Assembly (NCBI GenBank): GCA_047967505.1
Contig: CM106538.1
Source of the DNA: Dipteris shenzhenensis
Lineage: Eukaryota > Polypodiophyta > Polypodiopsida > Gleicheniales
DNA: 64,000 nucleotides
Reading direction: 5' to 3' (one strand)
The translations under genes and the position numbers were made by a program. Of this stretch, positions 10,741 to 19,986 are shown one piece after another (positions within the stretch are counted from its first letter, which is position 1; every line of letters begins with the position of its first letter). The notes under the pieces were generated by a model. That model worked only from the letters and a program-made list of their open reading frames with translations. It was not told the DNA's origin and did no database searches.

Positions 10741-12009
10741 TCATGTCAAAGCAGCATATTGATCAATGAAGCGGCGATAGTATCTTGCTAGATATACAAA
10801 TGAGCGTACCTGACATTTGGTTGTAGGCGGGGAGAGCTTGAGGATGGCTTCAACCTTCTCGAGGTCAGGCTTGACGCCTTCGGATGAGACAATATGTCCT
10901 AGTAACCTCCCTTGAGTGGCTCCAATGGTGCATTTCTCAGGGTTGAGACTGCCATTTGCATCATTGACCCTTTGGAAGGCCAATCTAACCTTCATGACAT
11001 GCTCCTTACATGACGAGAATATACAGAAATCATCTAAAAACACCTCCAAGAAATCCCCCAAATAAGAAGCAAACACCATCTGCATAAATCTTTGAAAGGT
11101 AGCAGGAGCATTGGTGAGGCCAAATGGCATTACTTTGAATGCAAATGTCCCCCAGGGTGTGGCAAATGTGGTTTTAAGCACATCTTCTTCGGCAATTCTG
11201 ATTTGATAAAACCCAGAGTAACCATCACAGAAAGTATACATCTCATGATCACTTACCTTCTCAAGAATGAGGTCTTGAAAGGGCAGAGGATGATGATCCC
11301 TCTTGGTGGCGGCATTGAGTTTCTTATAGTTGATGCAGACCCGCCACTTGTTGTTTTTCTTTGGGGTGACTACCACTGGTGAAACCCATTCAGTATTGTG
11401 AACCGGAACAATAAACCCGGCCTCTACAAGCTTCTGCAACTCTGAGCACAAAGCATCAGTCTGCAGGGGCCCTAATCTCCGATACTTCTGAGCCACAGGC
11501 TTCGCATCAAGCTTCAGCTCTATCTTGTGCTCTATGGCAGTCACATGGCGAAGGTGGTGGTAGCTAGTTGCAAAGAGGTCAGGGAAATCTTTGAACATTT
11601 CTAGGAACTCATCTTTCTCACTTGGAGTGAGGTCTGGGGAAAGCATAGATTCAAGCTGTTGAGGACTAGCTGTTACCTTTTCGGCAGGTGGCGGGGTCGG
11701 AGACACCCCCATCATGTAAACTTCCTCCTTTGAGAATTCCTCCCCCCTGTCTGATTCTTCTATGGATTCAGACACTGAGGATGAGAGAGTATCACTATCT
11801 TGCTCCTCTTCTTCTTCCGGCTCCATGGCACCGAGTTGCACCGGGATCTTCTCCTTGGAAGCACCAAAAGACATGTGTCCTGTCTTCCAATAGCTGACTG
11901 CATCACTCTTTCTCAACCATGGTCTCCCGAGTATGGCTGGGTAACTTTTGCCTATATCTTCAATGCCCACTACATAGAAATTGACAGTGGTGGTCAACTC
12001 ATTGACCAT
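10741..12009 (-). pseudogene. Gypsy protease C-terminus and reverse transcriptase
   Basis: The 422-residue frame starts with the protease tail (YPAILGRPWLRKSDA), passes through an acidic spacer rich in Glu and Ser, and enters RT: GFIVPVHNTEWVSPVV, VCINYKKLN, YTFCDGYSGFYQI, MPFGLTNAPATFQRFM and the active-site FLDDF. The line SPEKC-type motif is NPEKCTI, followed by LLGHIVSSEGV. The frame ends at a TGA where Arg would fit. RT itself looks intact, though it is cut from RNase H. Confidence 0.92.
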
Positions 12010-12733
12010 GATGGGAAAATCCTCAATGACTCCTAGGGTGGCGAGTCATCGACCATCTGCTACCTTGATTCGAGTGGAGGAACGCCTTGTACATTTCAAA
12101 TTCAATTTCTTCATGATTCGGGGCACCATGATATTACATGCAGCTCCCCCATCAACACACATTTTTGACACGGCAATTATCTATGATGACATCTACTGTA
12201 TGTGGGTGCCGATCAATTTCCTCAGAGATAGAAGATACCTCTCGTACCTTTCCCTTTTTCTTGCTCTTCCTTGTTGAGAGGCCTTGCTGCAGCTCACGTC
12301 TCACCTTAGGGCTTAATGCTATTAGTTGAGGGAGCGTGATGCTCGACCGATGAGCAAGGTCCTGAACGACCGAATAGTCCTCTTGCCGTGAGCCGATGGG
12401 AAAATCTGAGGGTGACCACTTACTCCTGTGAGATCTTTTAGTCTTCTCTGTTGGTGGGTCTGCCATCTCAAGATCTGAGGGCTCTGAGAAGGACACCTTC
12501 TTTCTAGGGCGGCCCGGTCCATGGTTTGGAGAGGGGTCCGAGGTGGCATGACTTCTTTTCCTGAGGTCAAGGATCTCTACATCAGAATATTCTGTGCCCG
12601 ACTCACTTAGAAGATTCACCCTTGGAATATTGGGGCATTCTATGCGATAATGACCCTTCTGGTGGCACTCGTAGCATACAACATTAGCACGATCTCTTGG
12701 AGGGCGGTTGGCTTGATTTCTGATGCCCACCAT
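12010..12733 (-). pseudogene. Gypsy gag zinc knuckle and protease active site
   Basis: Frame 12733-12152 carries the knuckle CYECHQKGHYRIEC (C-X2-C-X4-H-X4-C), a Ser/Arg-rich segment and a basic region. In a shifted frame around 12120-12160 the retroviral-type aspartic protease motif reads VDGGAACNIM. A TGA at GR-stop-LAT, where Arg fits, separates it from the frame ending in RT. The upstream end of this block joins the inverted insertion at about 12,812. Confidence 0.85.
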
Positions 12734-12821
12734 CTCAAGCCGAAGATCATTCAGGGTCTTGGCTAGGTCATTGACTCCAGGTTCTGTTGCAGGGGGGGCC
12801 TCTTTAGCTGGAGAGAGTAGG

Positions 12822-12885
12822 ATTTGAATCCAAGACCTCCCCCTTCATAAAAGGGAGACTTATTATTGGGCCAACAAGTTGGAAG
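12822..12885 (-). other. tRNA-like sequence, copy in arm 1
   Basis: It is the same tRNA-like stretch as at 18,425-18,485, in opposite orientation, with a B-box-like GGATTTGAATCC (reverse complement). It is too degenerate to be a working tRNA gene. Confidence 0.35.
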
Positions 12886-13082
12886 TGATGAAAATGTAAT
12901 GATTTTTGTTTATATATTGAAATCTCGGGAACTGTAACTCTCTAACCATGGGGAGTTTACTCTTGTTGTAAAAAGCAAAAGTACTTCATTTCATGTGCTC
13001 TATTCACATATCTTGCTAGATCGCCGATTCGGAACTTCTCTAGGTCCACTTCACGGATGCACGCCACACGAGGAGGGTGGAT

Positions 13083-13497
13083 ATTTATGTCACTTCTCGA
13101 CGCGTTTAAGGATTTGGTGCTTGGTCCTCCATGCCTTATGGCTACCAATGCACGAGATCTCTTCCTTGATCTTCATGTCTACCTTCAACGGCTGATTGTC
13201 TAGTGCATTGTTCAAGGAGATGACGGGTGGAATGATACACTGTGGATGATTCATGGTGAAGAACTAGTGATACGCTAGGAGAACTTTGATTTTACTTCTA
13301 TTCTTTGTGCAGTCATCGAACTACTTGCTGCTTCAGAGGTAATTAAAATGGTGTCCTTCATCAAAGGGTGGGATGTTCCCCATGCTTGGGGGGAGATTTG
13401 GCGCATCTGCTTGTTAATTCCTGTGGATAAGCTCATCCTGAATGGGTTATTCTCAATCTCACTACAAAGGTTTCTAGGCCTCAGCTATGGTTGGTAA
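13083..13497 (+). pseudogene. Unknown leader ORF of the gypsy element (arm 1 copy)
   Basis: A frame opening ATGTCACTTCTCGACG can be read for about 138 codons with two stops. Features include the motifs DLFLDLHVYLQ, WNDTLWMIHGEEL and AWGEIWRICLL. The other arm reads Gln (CAG) at the first stop (TAG here) and Trp (TGG) at the second, so both stops are C-to-T type changes on one strand or the other. I do not recognise the protein. It precedes the extra RNase H and may be an N-terminal part of the same product. Confidence 0.5.
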
Positions 13498-13690
13498 TGT
13501 TTCGACCAAGGAATCCATTTGTACCTAATAAACCTTTTGTGCCTCATTTCAAGCTTCAAGTTGTAATTCTTTTTTGTCTAAAGATAAACTATCAACAAAG
13601 GATTGCAAGTTTATTTGGTGCTGAACGTTTGGCTCAAGTGTTGAATTCTCCCCACCCTCTCCTTCTACCTATCCTGGACTACCAAGAAAC

Positions 13691-14185
13691 TTGGGATGTC
13701 CGAATTTTAGTCTTGGTGTGATGACATCTTGGATCCTTCAATTTGATGGAGCTTACAAACCTTCGACCAAGGTTGCTGGCATGGGTGTGAAGGTCACTTC
13801 ACCAGGTGGTGAGGAGTATTGTTACAGCAAGTCTGCACCTACAAGTACTTGCAATCAAGCTGAGTACTCGGCGCTCATTTTTGGGCTACAAAAGGCACAA
13901 GAACATCATGCCAAGCAACTTGAAGTGCAAGGAGATTCTCAACTAGTGTGTGAACAAGTTAGTGGAAGGTGGAAGGTGTGGAGCAAAGGCTTGGTTCCAC
14001 GACATCAACAAGCATTGGAACTTTGCAACCAATTTGAAGAGGTAAAAATTCAGCATATCCCTCGAGCTCGAAATCTAGTTGCTGATTTCTTGGCACGTGA
14101 AGCTTGTACTTCAATCACGCATGACGCGAGTGGAAGCACCACCCCAACAAAGCCACAAGCCATGAAGGAGGGTGATCATTTGTAA
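13691..14185 (+). CDS. Extra RNase H-like domain ORF (arm 1 copy)
   Basis: The open frame is 164 codons long; its most likely start is the ATG at 13,721 (MTSWILQFDG), making about 154 residues. It matches the RVT_3-type (archaeal-like/plant) RNase H fold. The four acidic positions are all present: ILQFDGAYK (Asp), CNQAEYSAL (Glu), VQGDSQLV (Asp) and NLVADFLA (Asp). In known dual-RNase-H plant gypsy elements this domain lies within pol, but here it lies between the 5' LTR and gag. The inverted copy is intact, whereas the arm 2 copy is frameshifted and has lost the last Asp. Whether it is expressed is unknown, since arm 1 has no LTR in its own orientation. Confidence 0.8.
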   Translation: MGCPNFSLGVMTSWILQFDGAYKPSTKVAGMGVKVTSPGGEEYCYSKSAPTSTCNQAEYSALIFGLQKAQEHHAKQLEVQGDSQLVCEQVSGRWKVWSKGLVPRHQQALELCNQFEEVKIQHIPRARNLVADFLAREACTSITHDASGSTTPTKPQAMKEGDHL

Positions 14186-14321
14186 GGAATGCAAAGGTTG
14201 TGGTCATCATGAAACTAAGTGTTGGGCGTATTTGATACGAGTTTATCGACTTTGGAAGATCATCAGAAAGGTCCTCAAGGACATTGCTCAAAAGAAGGAT
14301 GCCAGACCGCACACCCCTTGA
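14167..14321 (+). pseudogene. Second CCHC zinc knuckle, frame +1 to RNase H (arm 1)
   Basis: Overlapping the end of the RNase H frame by some bases and in the +1 frame is VIICKECKGCGHHETKC, a perfect C-X2-C-X4-H-X4-C knuckle, then a basic Arg/Lys-rich tail ending DARPHTP. The same knuckle and the same frame relation exist in arm 2 (17,190-16,999). There is no good ATG of its own, so it might be made as a fusion through frameshifting or might be a relic. Confidence 0.6.
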
Positions 14322-14690
14322 AGAAATAGCATGGCAACTACAAGAACTGGAAGAAGCTAAAGGTGATGTGCAAGCTCTCCAACTATTGACATTTGTCATG
14401 GCATTCTTGTTTGCCTTGATGAACAACCTCATGCAGCGCCGTGTCTCTAACCCTCGCTTGTAAAGATGGATGTGATATCATGAGCGTTGGTCCTTTTAAG
14501 ATCGTCTATGTGCTATTCTATGCTGAAGATTCTTCTCGTGTGGTATTTCACAATACACCAGTCACACCCTACCCTGCCTACGTGTGCTTTGTGGATGTAT
14601 CTTCACCCGATTTTCAGTTCAAGCTTCCTCTATCTATTGTTTGTCCATAGATAAGCCTCGTCTTGCCTCTCTCTTTTCCATCTTCCAAGT

Positions 14691-15029
14691 ATGGGTGATA
14701 TGCCCATGTTTTGTGGACGGGTGGAAGAAAATCCAAATGAGTATCTTGTGGCCTTCAAGCGCCATTGTGTTTCTCTCAACTTTCTTACTGAAGACAGATG
14801 GTTGTTGGTTCTTCCCACATTTCTAGAGGGTTTGGCTCAAGTGTGGTATGAGAAGCAGGCCGAAGACGTTCACCAAAGCTGGCCAAGGTTGACAGCAGTG
14901 ATGATTGAGTATTTCAGAAAAGAAGAGGAGCCGAAGAATGTGTACCTACAAGTGGCAAACTTGAAGCAGTCAGAAGGTGAGACGGCGGTCGATATGTGGA
15001 TCGAGCGGCCGTGCTCCTGGACCGTTTAA
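14691..15029 (+). pseudogene. Gag core (arm 1 copy)
   Basis: The frame has MFCGRVEENPNEYLVAFKR, LTEDRWLLVLPTFLEGLAQVW and MIEYFRKEE, the usual retrotransposon gag core (PF03732-like). It stops early by frameshift near 15,020 and resumes in another frame (MTQHVLGYLVAGA, then a TAA, then a Gln/Pro-rich region at 15,152-15,451). Confidence 0.8.
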
Positions 15030-15326
15030 TTGACACACAGGAGAACAATGCCGGATTTCAAGCTGGAATGACTCAGCATGTGCTGGGCTACCTTGTAGCA
15101 GGAGCAAGTGACAAATTCCGCCTCAAGCTTAAATGGGAGAATCCATAAACTATGGTGCTAGCACATGAGATTGCTCAAAAGTTTGATAAAGTTCAGTCTG
15201 ACCCCACTTCAAAGAAGACGATTGTCCCTCCACAACCCCCTCAATTCCTGCAACAACAACCTGGGGGGTCTAACTCAGGGATGTATCCACCGCCTCAACC
15301 TCAAATGTATCGTCCTCCCTTAGATG

Positions 15327-15986
15327 CTTACCCTCAACAAGTTGTATATTCTCACCCTCCACCTCGAAGATTTCCCCAGCCTCATCCACGAGCCCCCCTC
15401 CTTTCTACTCCCTCAGCCCCTCTAGCTAAAGAGGCCCCCCCTGCAAAATAGAACCCGGAGTCAATGACCTAGCCAAGGCCTGAATGATCTTTGGCTTGAG
15501 ATGGTGGGCATCAGAAATCAAGCCAACCACCCTCCAAGAGACTGTGCTAATGTTGTATGCTACGAGTGCCACCGGAAGGGTCATTATCACACGGAATGCC
15601 CCAATATGCCAAGAGTGAATCTTCTAAGTGAATCTAGCACTGAGGATTCTGATGTAGAGATCCTTGACCTCGGGAAAAGAAGTCGTACCACCTCGAACCC
15701 CTCTCCAAACCGTGGACCGAGCCACCCTAGGAAGAAGGTGTCCTTCTCAGAGCCCTCAGATGCTGAGATGGCAGACCCACCAATAGAGAAGACTAAAAGA
15801 TCTCGCAGGAGTAAGTGGTCGCCCTCGGATTTTCCCATCGACTCAGGGCAAGAGGACTATTCGGTTGTTCAGGACCTTGCTCATCAGTCTTTGAGCATCA
15901 CACTCCCTCAACTAATAGCATTAACAGAGAGAAATTGATCGGCATCGACACACAGTCGATGAGGGAGCTGCATGTAATATCATGGT
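15327..15986 (+). repeat. Loop between the inverted arms
   Basis: This plus-sense segment continues the arm 1 copy through the gag zinc knuckle to the start of protease, ending at ATCATGGTGC. It is not matched in arm 2, but it matches the minus-strand block at about 12,119-12,810. It therefore forms the loop of the 2.5 kb palindrome. A short internal deletion relative to 12,119-12,240 is visible. Confidence 0.88.
15501..15938 (+). pseudogene. Gag zinc knuckle region (arm 1 copy / loop)
   Basis: The plus-strand frame contains CYECHRKGHYHTEC (CCHC) followed by the same Ser/Arg-rich stretch as in 12,733-12,152 on the other strand. It is a second, inverted copy of the same coding region. It ends before protease because of an internal deletion. 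Confidence 0.82.
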
Positions 15987-16641
15987 GCATCTAAGGGCGG
16001 ACCATACGTTTGAGGTGGAGGTGGTGGATACATCCCTGATGAGGGGTGGGTGTATGGCCCTGAGTTAGACCCCCCAGGTTGTTGTTGCAGGAATTGAGGG
16101 GGTTGCGGAGGGACAATCGTCTTCTTTGAAGCGGGGTCAGACTGAACTTTATCAAACTTTTGAGCAATCTCATGTGCTAGCGCCATAGTTTCTAGATTCT
16201 CCCATTTAAGCTTAAGGCGGAATTCATCACTCGCTCCTGCTACAAGGTAGCCCATCACATGCTGAGTCATTCTAGCTCAAAATCCGGCATTGTCTTCCTG
16301 CGTGGCAATCAAACGGTCCAGGAGGACGGCCGCTCGATCCACATATCGATGTGCCGTCTCACCTTCTGACTGCTTCAAGTTTGCCACCTGCAAGTACACA
16401 TTCTCCGGCTCTTCTTTGCCGAAATACTCAATCATCGCTGCTATCAACCTTGGCTAGCTTTGGCGAACGTCTTCTGCTTCTCATACCACACTTGAGCCAA
16501 TCCCTCTAGAAATGTGGGAAGAACCAACAGCCATCTGTCTTCAGTAAGAAAGTTGAGAGAAACACAACGGCGCTTGAAGGCCACAAGATACTCATTTGGA
16601 TTTTCTTCCACCCGTCCACAAAACATGGAAATGTCAACCAT
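15980..16641 (-). pseudogene. Gag (arm 2, original orientation)
   Basis: Frames 16641-16444 (MFCGRVEENPNEYL, FLEGLAQVWYEKQ) and 16270-15980 (MTQHVMGYLVAGASDEF, then a Gln/Pro-rich tail) are the gag core and linker of the host element, separated by a frameshift. The tail ends abruptly at 15,987, where the inverted insertion begins, so gag is disconnected from its zinc knuckle by about 3.2 kb. Confidence 0.82.
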
Positions 16642-16998
16642 GCTTGGAAGATAGAAAAGAGAGGCTTATCTGTGAACAAACAATAGAAAGAGGAAGTTTG
16701 AACTGAAAATTAGGTGAAGATACATCCACAAAGCACACATAGGCTGGGTAGGGTGTGACTGGTGTAGTGTGAAATACTACACAGGAAGAATCTTCAGCAT
16801 AGAATAGCACATAGACAATCTTAAAAGGAACAACCCTCATGATATCACATCCATCTTTACAAGCGAGGGTTAGAGGCGCGGCGTTGCATGAGGTTGTTCA
16901 TCAAGGCAAACAAGAATGCCATGACAAATGTAAACAGTTGGAGAGCTTGCACATCACCTTCAGCTTCTTCCAATTCTTGTAGTCGCCATGCTATTTCT

Positions 16999-17622
16999 TC
17001 AAGGGGTGTGCGGTCTGGCATCCTTCTTTTGAGCAATGTCCTTGAGGACCTTTCTGATGATCTTCCGAAGTCGGTGAACTCGTATCAAGTATGCCCAACA
17101 CTTAGTCTCATGATGACCACAACCTTTGCATTCCTTACAAATGATCACCCTCCTTTGTGGCTTGCGGCTTTGTTGCGGTGGTGCTTCCACTTACGTCATG
17201 TGTGATTGAAGTACAAGCTTCACGTGCCAAGAAAGCAGCAACTAGATTTCGAGCTCGAGGGATATGCTGAATTTTTACCTCTTCAAATTGGTTGCAAAGT
17301 TCCAATGCTTGTTGATGTCGTGGAACCAAGCCTTTGCTCCGCACCTTCCACTAACTTGTTCACACACTAGTTGAGAATCTCCTTGCACCTCCAGTTGCTT
17401 GGCATGATGTTCTTGTGCCTTTTGTAGCCCAAAAATGAGCGCCGAGTACTCAGCTTGATTGCAAGTACTTGCAGGTGAAGACTTGTTGTAACAATACTCC
17501 TCACCACCCAGTGAAGTGAGCTTCACACCCACGCCAGCCACCTTGGTCGAAGGTTTGTAAGCTCCATCAAATTGAAGAATCCAAGATGTCATCACACCAA
17601 GACTAAAATTCGGACATCCCAA
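16999..17622 (-). pseudogene. Extra RNase H and second zinc knuckle (arm 2 copy)
   Basis: This copy shows ILQFDGAYK, CNQAEYSAL and VQGDSQLV, then a frameshift near 17,340. The last motif reads NLVAAFLA, so the final catalytic Asp is Ala. The CCHC knuckle (CKECKGCGHHETKC, 17,190-16,999) follows in another frame. It lies between the 5' LTR leader and gag. Confidence 0.8.
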
Positions 17623-17815
17623 GTTTCTCGGTAGTCCAAGATAGGTAGGAGGAGAGGGTGGGGAGAATTCAACACTTGAGCCAAACGTTCAGCACCAAAT
17701 AAACTTGCAATCCTTTATTGATAGTTTATCTTAAGACCAAAAAGAATTACAACTTGAAGCTCGAAATGAGGCACAAAAGGTTGATTAGGTACAAATGGAT
17801 TCCTTGGTCGAAACA

Positions 17816-18310
17816 TTACCAACCATAACCGAGGCCTAGAAACCTTTGTAGTGAGATTGAGAATAAACCATTCAGGACAAGCTTATCCACAGGAATCAAC
17901 AAGCAGATGCGCCAAATCTCCCCCCAAGCTTGGGGAGCATCCCACCCTTCGATGAAGGACACCATTTTAATTACCTCTGAAGCAGCAAGTAGTTCGATCA
18001 CCGCACAAAGTAAAATCAAAATTCTCCCAGCGTATCAGTAGTTCTTCACCATGAATCATCCACAGTGTATCATTCCACTCGTCATCTCCTTGAACAATGC
18101 ACTGGACAATCAGCTGTTGAAGGTTGACATGAAGATCAAGGAAGACATCTCGTGCATTGGTAGCCGTAAGGTGCGGAGGACCAGGCACCAATTCCTTAAA
18201 CACGTCGAGAAGTGACATAAATGTCCACCCTCCTCGTGTGGCGTGTATCCATGAAGTGAGCTTGGAGAAGTTCTGAATCGGCGATCTAGCAAGAGATGTG
18301 GATAGAGCAC
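17816..18310 (-). pseudogene. Unknown leader ORF of the gypsy element (arm 2 copy)
   Basis: The frame 18,218-17,967 followed by 18,019-17,816 is the counterpart of 13,083-13,497. It has LIVQCIVQ and LLIRWENFDF where the other arm has stops, and breaks once by frameshift near 17,990. Function is not recognised. Confidence 0.5.
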
Positions 18311-18424
18311 ATAAAATGAAGTATTTTTGCTTTTTACAGCAAGAGCAAACTCCCCACGGTTAGAGAGTTACAGTTCCCATGATTTCAATATATGAACAAA
18401 AATCATTACATTTTTACCATTTCC

Positions 18425-18485
18425 AACTTGTTGGCCCAATGATAAGTCTCCCTTTTGTGAAGGGGGAGGTCTTGGGTTCAAATCC
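18425..18485 (+). other. tRNA-like sequence in the gypsy leader
   Basis: TTGGCCCAATGATAAG resembles a D-arm/A-box. TCCCTTTTGTGAAGGGG can form a five-pair anticodon stem with a seven-base loop (TGT in the anticodon position), and GGGTTCAAATCC is a perfect B-box. The T-stem pairs poorly and no acceptor stem is seen. It could be a relic of a tRNA or SINE head captured by the element. It is not a functional tRNA. Confidence 0.4.
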
Positions 18486-18492
18486 TACTCTT

Positions 18493-19280
18493 TAATAAAA
18501 AGAGAGGAGAGGAGAGGAGAAGAGAAAGAGAAGGAAAAGAAGAAGAAGAGAGAGGGGGGCGCGGGATCTGCTGTTACAGTTTTGCATGAACTCAGAAAAT
18601 TGTCCACAACCAGAAGCCGCAGCAGTCCAGAGAACTGTCGCACAGGCAGTAGATGCACGGAGCGATAAGACTGTCCATGACCAGAAGCCGCAGCAGTCCA
18701 AGAAACTATCGCACGGGTGAACGGCACGGGTGAACGCAGTAGACGGGCAAAGTGAGAAAACTGTCCGTGACCAGAAGTGCAGCAGCCCAGAAAACTGTCG
18801 CGCGGTCAAACACAGGAGACGTGCAAATCGAATGTGCACACAGTAGCTTAGAAGGAGCACAGATGGTATAGTTTTGTAGATGCGACCGGTACGAGTAGAA
18901 GATTCGCCACTAGCCGTGGAGATTCGTATCCCAGCAGCCACACCAATTCTATTAGCCGGAAAAGAAATTGAGACTAGAGGCTAGAGGCTAAGCATGGCGA
19001 CGCTCGAGGGCCATAGAGAAAAGGAGATCGTGAGGGCGAACCGTTGTCATAGGAGGGAAAAAGGAATTAGAAGTGGAGGGAAGGAAGAGGAGACTATGAC
19101 ACAAGGGGAAAAGGAGAGGGGGAAGAGAAGCATGTACATGATAGGAGGAGGAATGTAGAGATGGAGACATCAAGGGAAGAGAACCATACTTTATTTGAAA
19201 GAAGGGATGAGAGGGAAAAATCAAAATACTAGCTAGGTGGCTTTACAAGAATGAGGGTGTCTCATCAAGGAATAGCCCCC
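18493..19280 (-). other. R-U5 and leader of the gypsy element
   Basis: The region lies between the TATA box of the 5' LTR and arm 2, so the transcript start, R, U5 and primer-binding site should be here. I could not place the LTR end or the primer site with confidence, since no canonical tRNA-Met site is present. Open frames here (for example 18,941-18,492) are Ser/Leu-rich and made by CT-rich sequence. No gene is supported. Confidence 0.55.
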
Positions 19281-19290
19281 TCCTTTTATA
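19281..19290 (-). promoter_or_regulatory. TATA box of the 5' gypsy LTR
   Basis: On the minus strand GGCTATAAAAGGAGGGGG gives a consensus TATAAAAGG about 625 bp into the LTR. Transcription would start near 19,250 and run leftward through arm 2, the loop and then antisense through arm 1, producing a self-complementary RNA. Confidence 0.75.
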
Positions 19291-19913
19291 GCCAAAAGAG
19301 GGGGTCTCTCCCAATTAATGTATCCTCCCACATGCATGGTGTGTGTGGAAAAGTCTCCCATGTGGGCTAGGCGGTTATGCACTCTCAATTTTCCACATAA
19401 ATCAAGCCCCATATCTCAAGTCTATGATACTCCCTTGGTCTCTTCCCAATTTTATAATATGTTCAAACCTCTAGGAGGACAAGTGGAGGGTTGGCACAAG
19501 GAATCTTGCCACCTCATCCTACTTTCCCCATTATTTAACTTGCTCTCTTGGACCTTCTATACCTCCCCCACATGGGCCTATCCCATATGGAGGGAATAAC
19601 TCAATATAATATCCATCTCCACCTATTTTATATTGCTTCTCCCATGGACTTTGAGCCATATCTCACTAAATGCAGCCTAGGTGGAGGGGTGGCACATGGA
19701 GGAGCCATGCCACCTTACATTTTATAATATTACTATCATGGATTATGTACAACACACCTTATGGGTCCTCTTACATGGAAGGGTGGCACATGGTCATGCC
19801 CTGCCACCTCAACCTTGGGCCCTATGCACACCATATTTTATTATACTATTGCCACATATACAAACACACATACATATTAATGCCTTTTTCCTTAGACAAT
19901 TTTATCCATAACA
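19289..19913 (-). repeat. 5' LTR of the gypsy element (U3 part)
   Basis: It matches 8243-8894 with about four substitutions, a one-base and a 26-bp indel. The outer end is ...CCATAACA, followed directly by an AC microsatellite. The LTR continues leftward into R and U5 beyond the TATA box. Confidence 0.9.
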
Positions 19914-19986
19914 ACACACACACACATGCACAAAAACACACACATGCATGCGCGTGCGCACACACACTCCTACACACACACAAATA
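19914..19986. repeat. AC microsatellite abutting the gypsy LTR
   Basis: ACACAC runs with interspersed CATGC units begin at the base after the LTR end. The element may have landed in a pre-existing AC repeat, which would also hide a target duplication. Confidence 0.8.

Larger units (their letters stand above)
12813..15326 (+). repeat. Inverted-repeat arm 1 (plus-sense copy of gypsy 5' region)
   Basis: The stretch is a plus-strand copy of the leader, extra RNase H, second zinc knuckle and gag of the surrounding minus-strand element. It pairs base by base, with moderate divergence, with 18,491-15,987. It begins at a tRNA-like sequence (TAGGATTTGAATCC) and joins the gag knuckle region of the host element at its left edge. 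Confidence 0.92.
15987..18491 (-). repeat. Inverted-repeat arm 2 (original orientation)
   Basis: This is the leader-to-gag region in the same orientation as the rest of the element, directly downstream of the 5' LTR leader. Together with arm 1 it forms a long palindrome. The reading frames of this arm are more damaged than those of the inverted arm. Confidence 0.92.
8243..19913 (-). mobile_element. Ty3-gypsy retrotransposon with internal inverted copy
   Basis: The element lies on the minus strand between LTR copies at 19289-19913 (5') and 8243-8894 (3'). The order from the 5' LTR is leader, extra RNase H and zinc knuckle, gag, an inverted insertion, gag zinc knuckle and protease, RT, RNase H, integrase, polypurine tract and 3' LTR. 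RT precedes integrase, as in Ty3-gypsy. The body has one-base frameshifts and TGA stops, so it is not autonomous. The LTR copies differ by only a handful of substitutions and one 26-bp indel, implying recent movement. The 3' LTR stops at the position that matches the TATA box of the 5' LTR, so its R and U5 parts are missing. No target duplication is seen. Confidence 0.9.

Noticed and set aside
18425-18485. Functional tRNA-Thr gene
   Set aside because: No acceptor stem and a poorly paired T-stem; only box-like features remain.
18492-18941. 149-codon frame in the gypsy leader
   Set aside because: CT-rich low-complexity leader with internal duplications; it matches no retrotransposon protein and lies in R-U5 or leader sequence.
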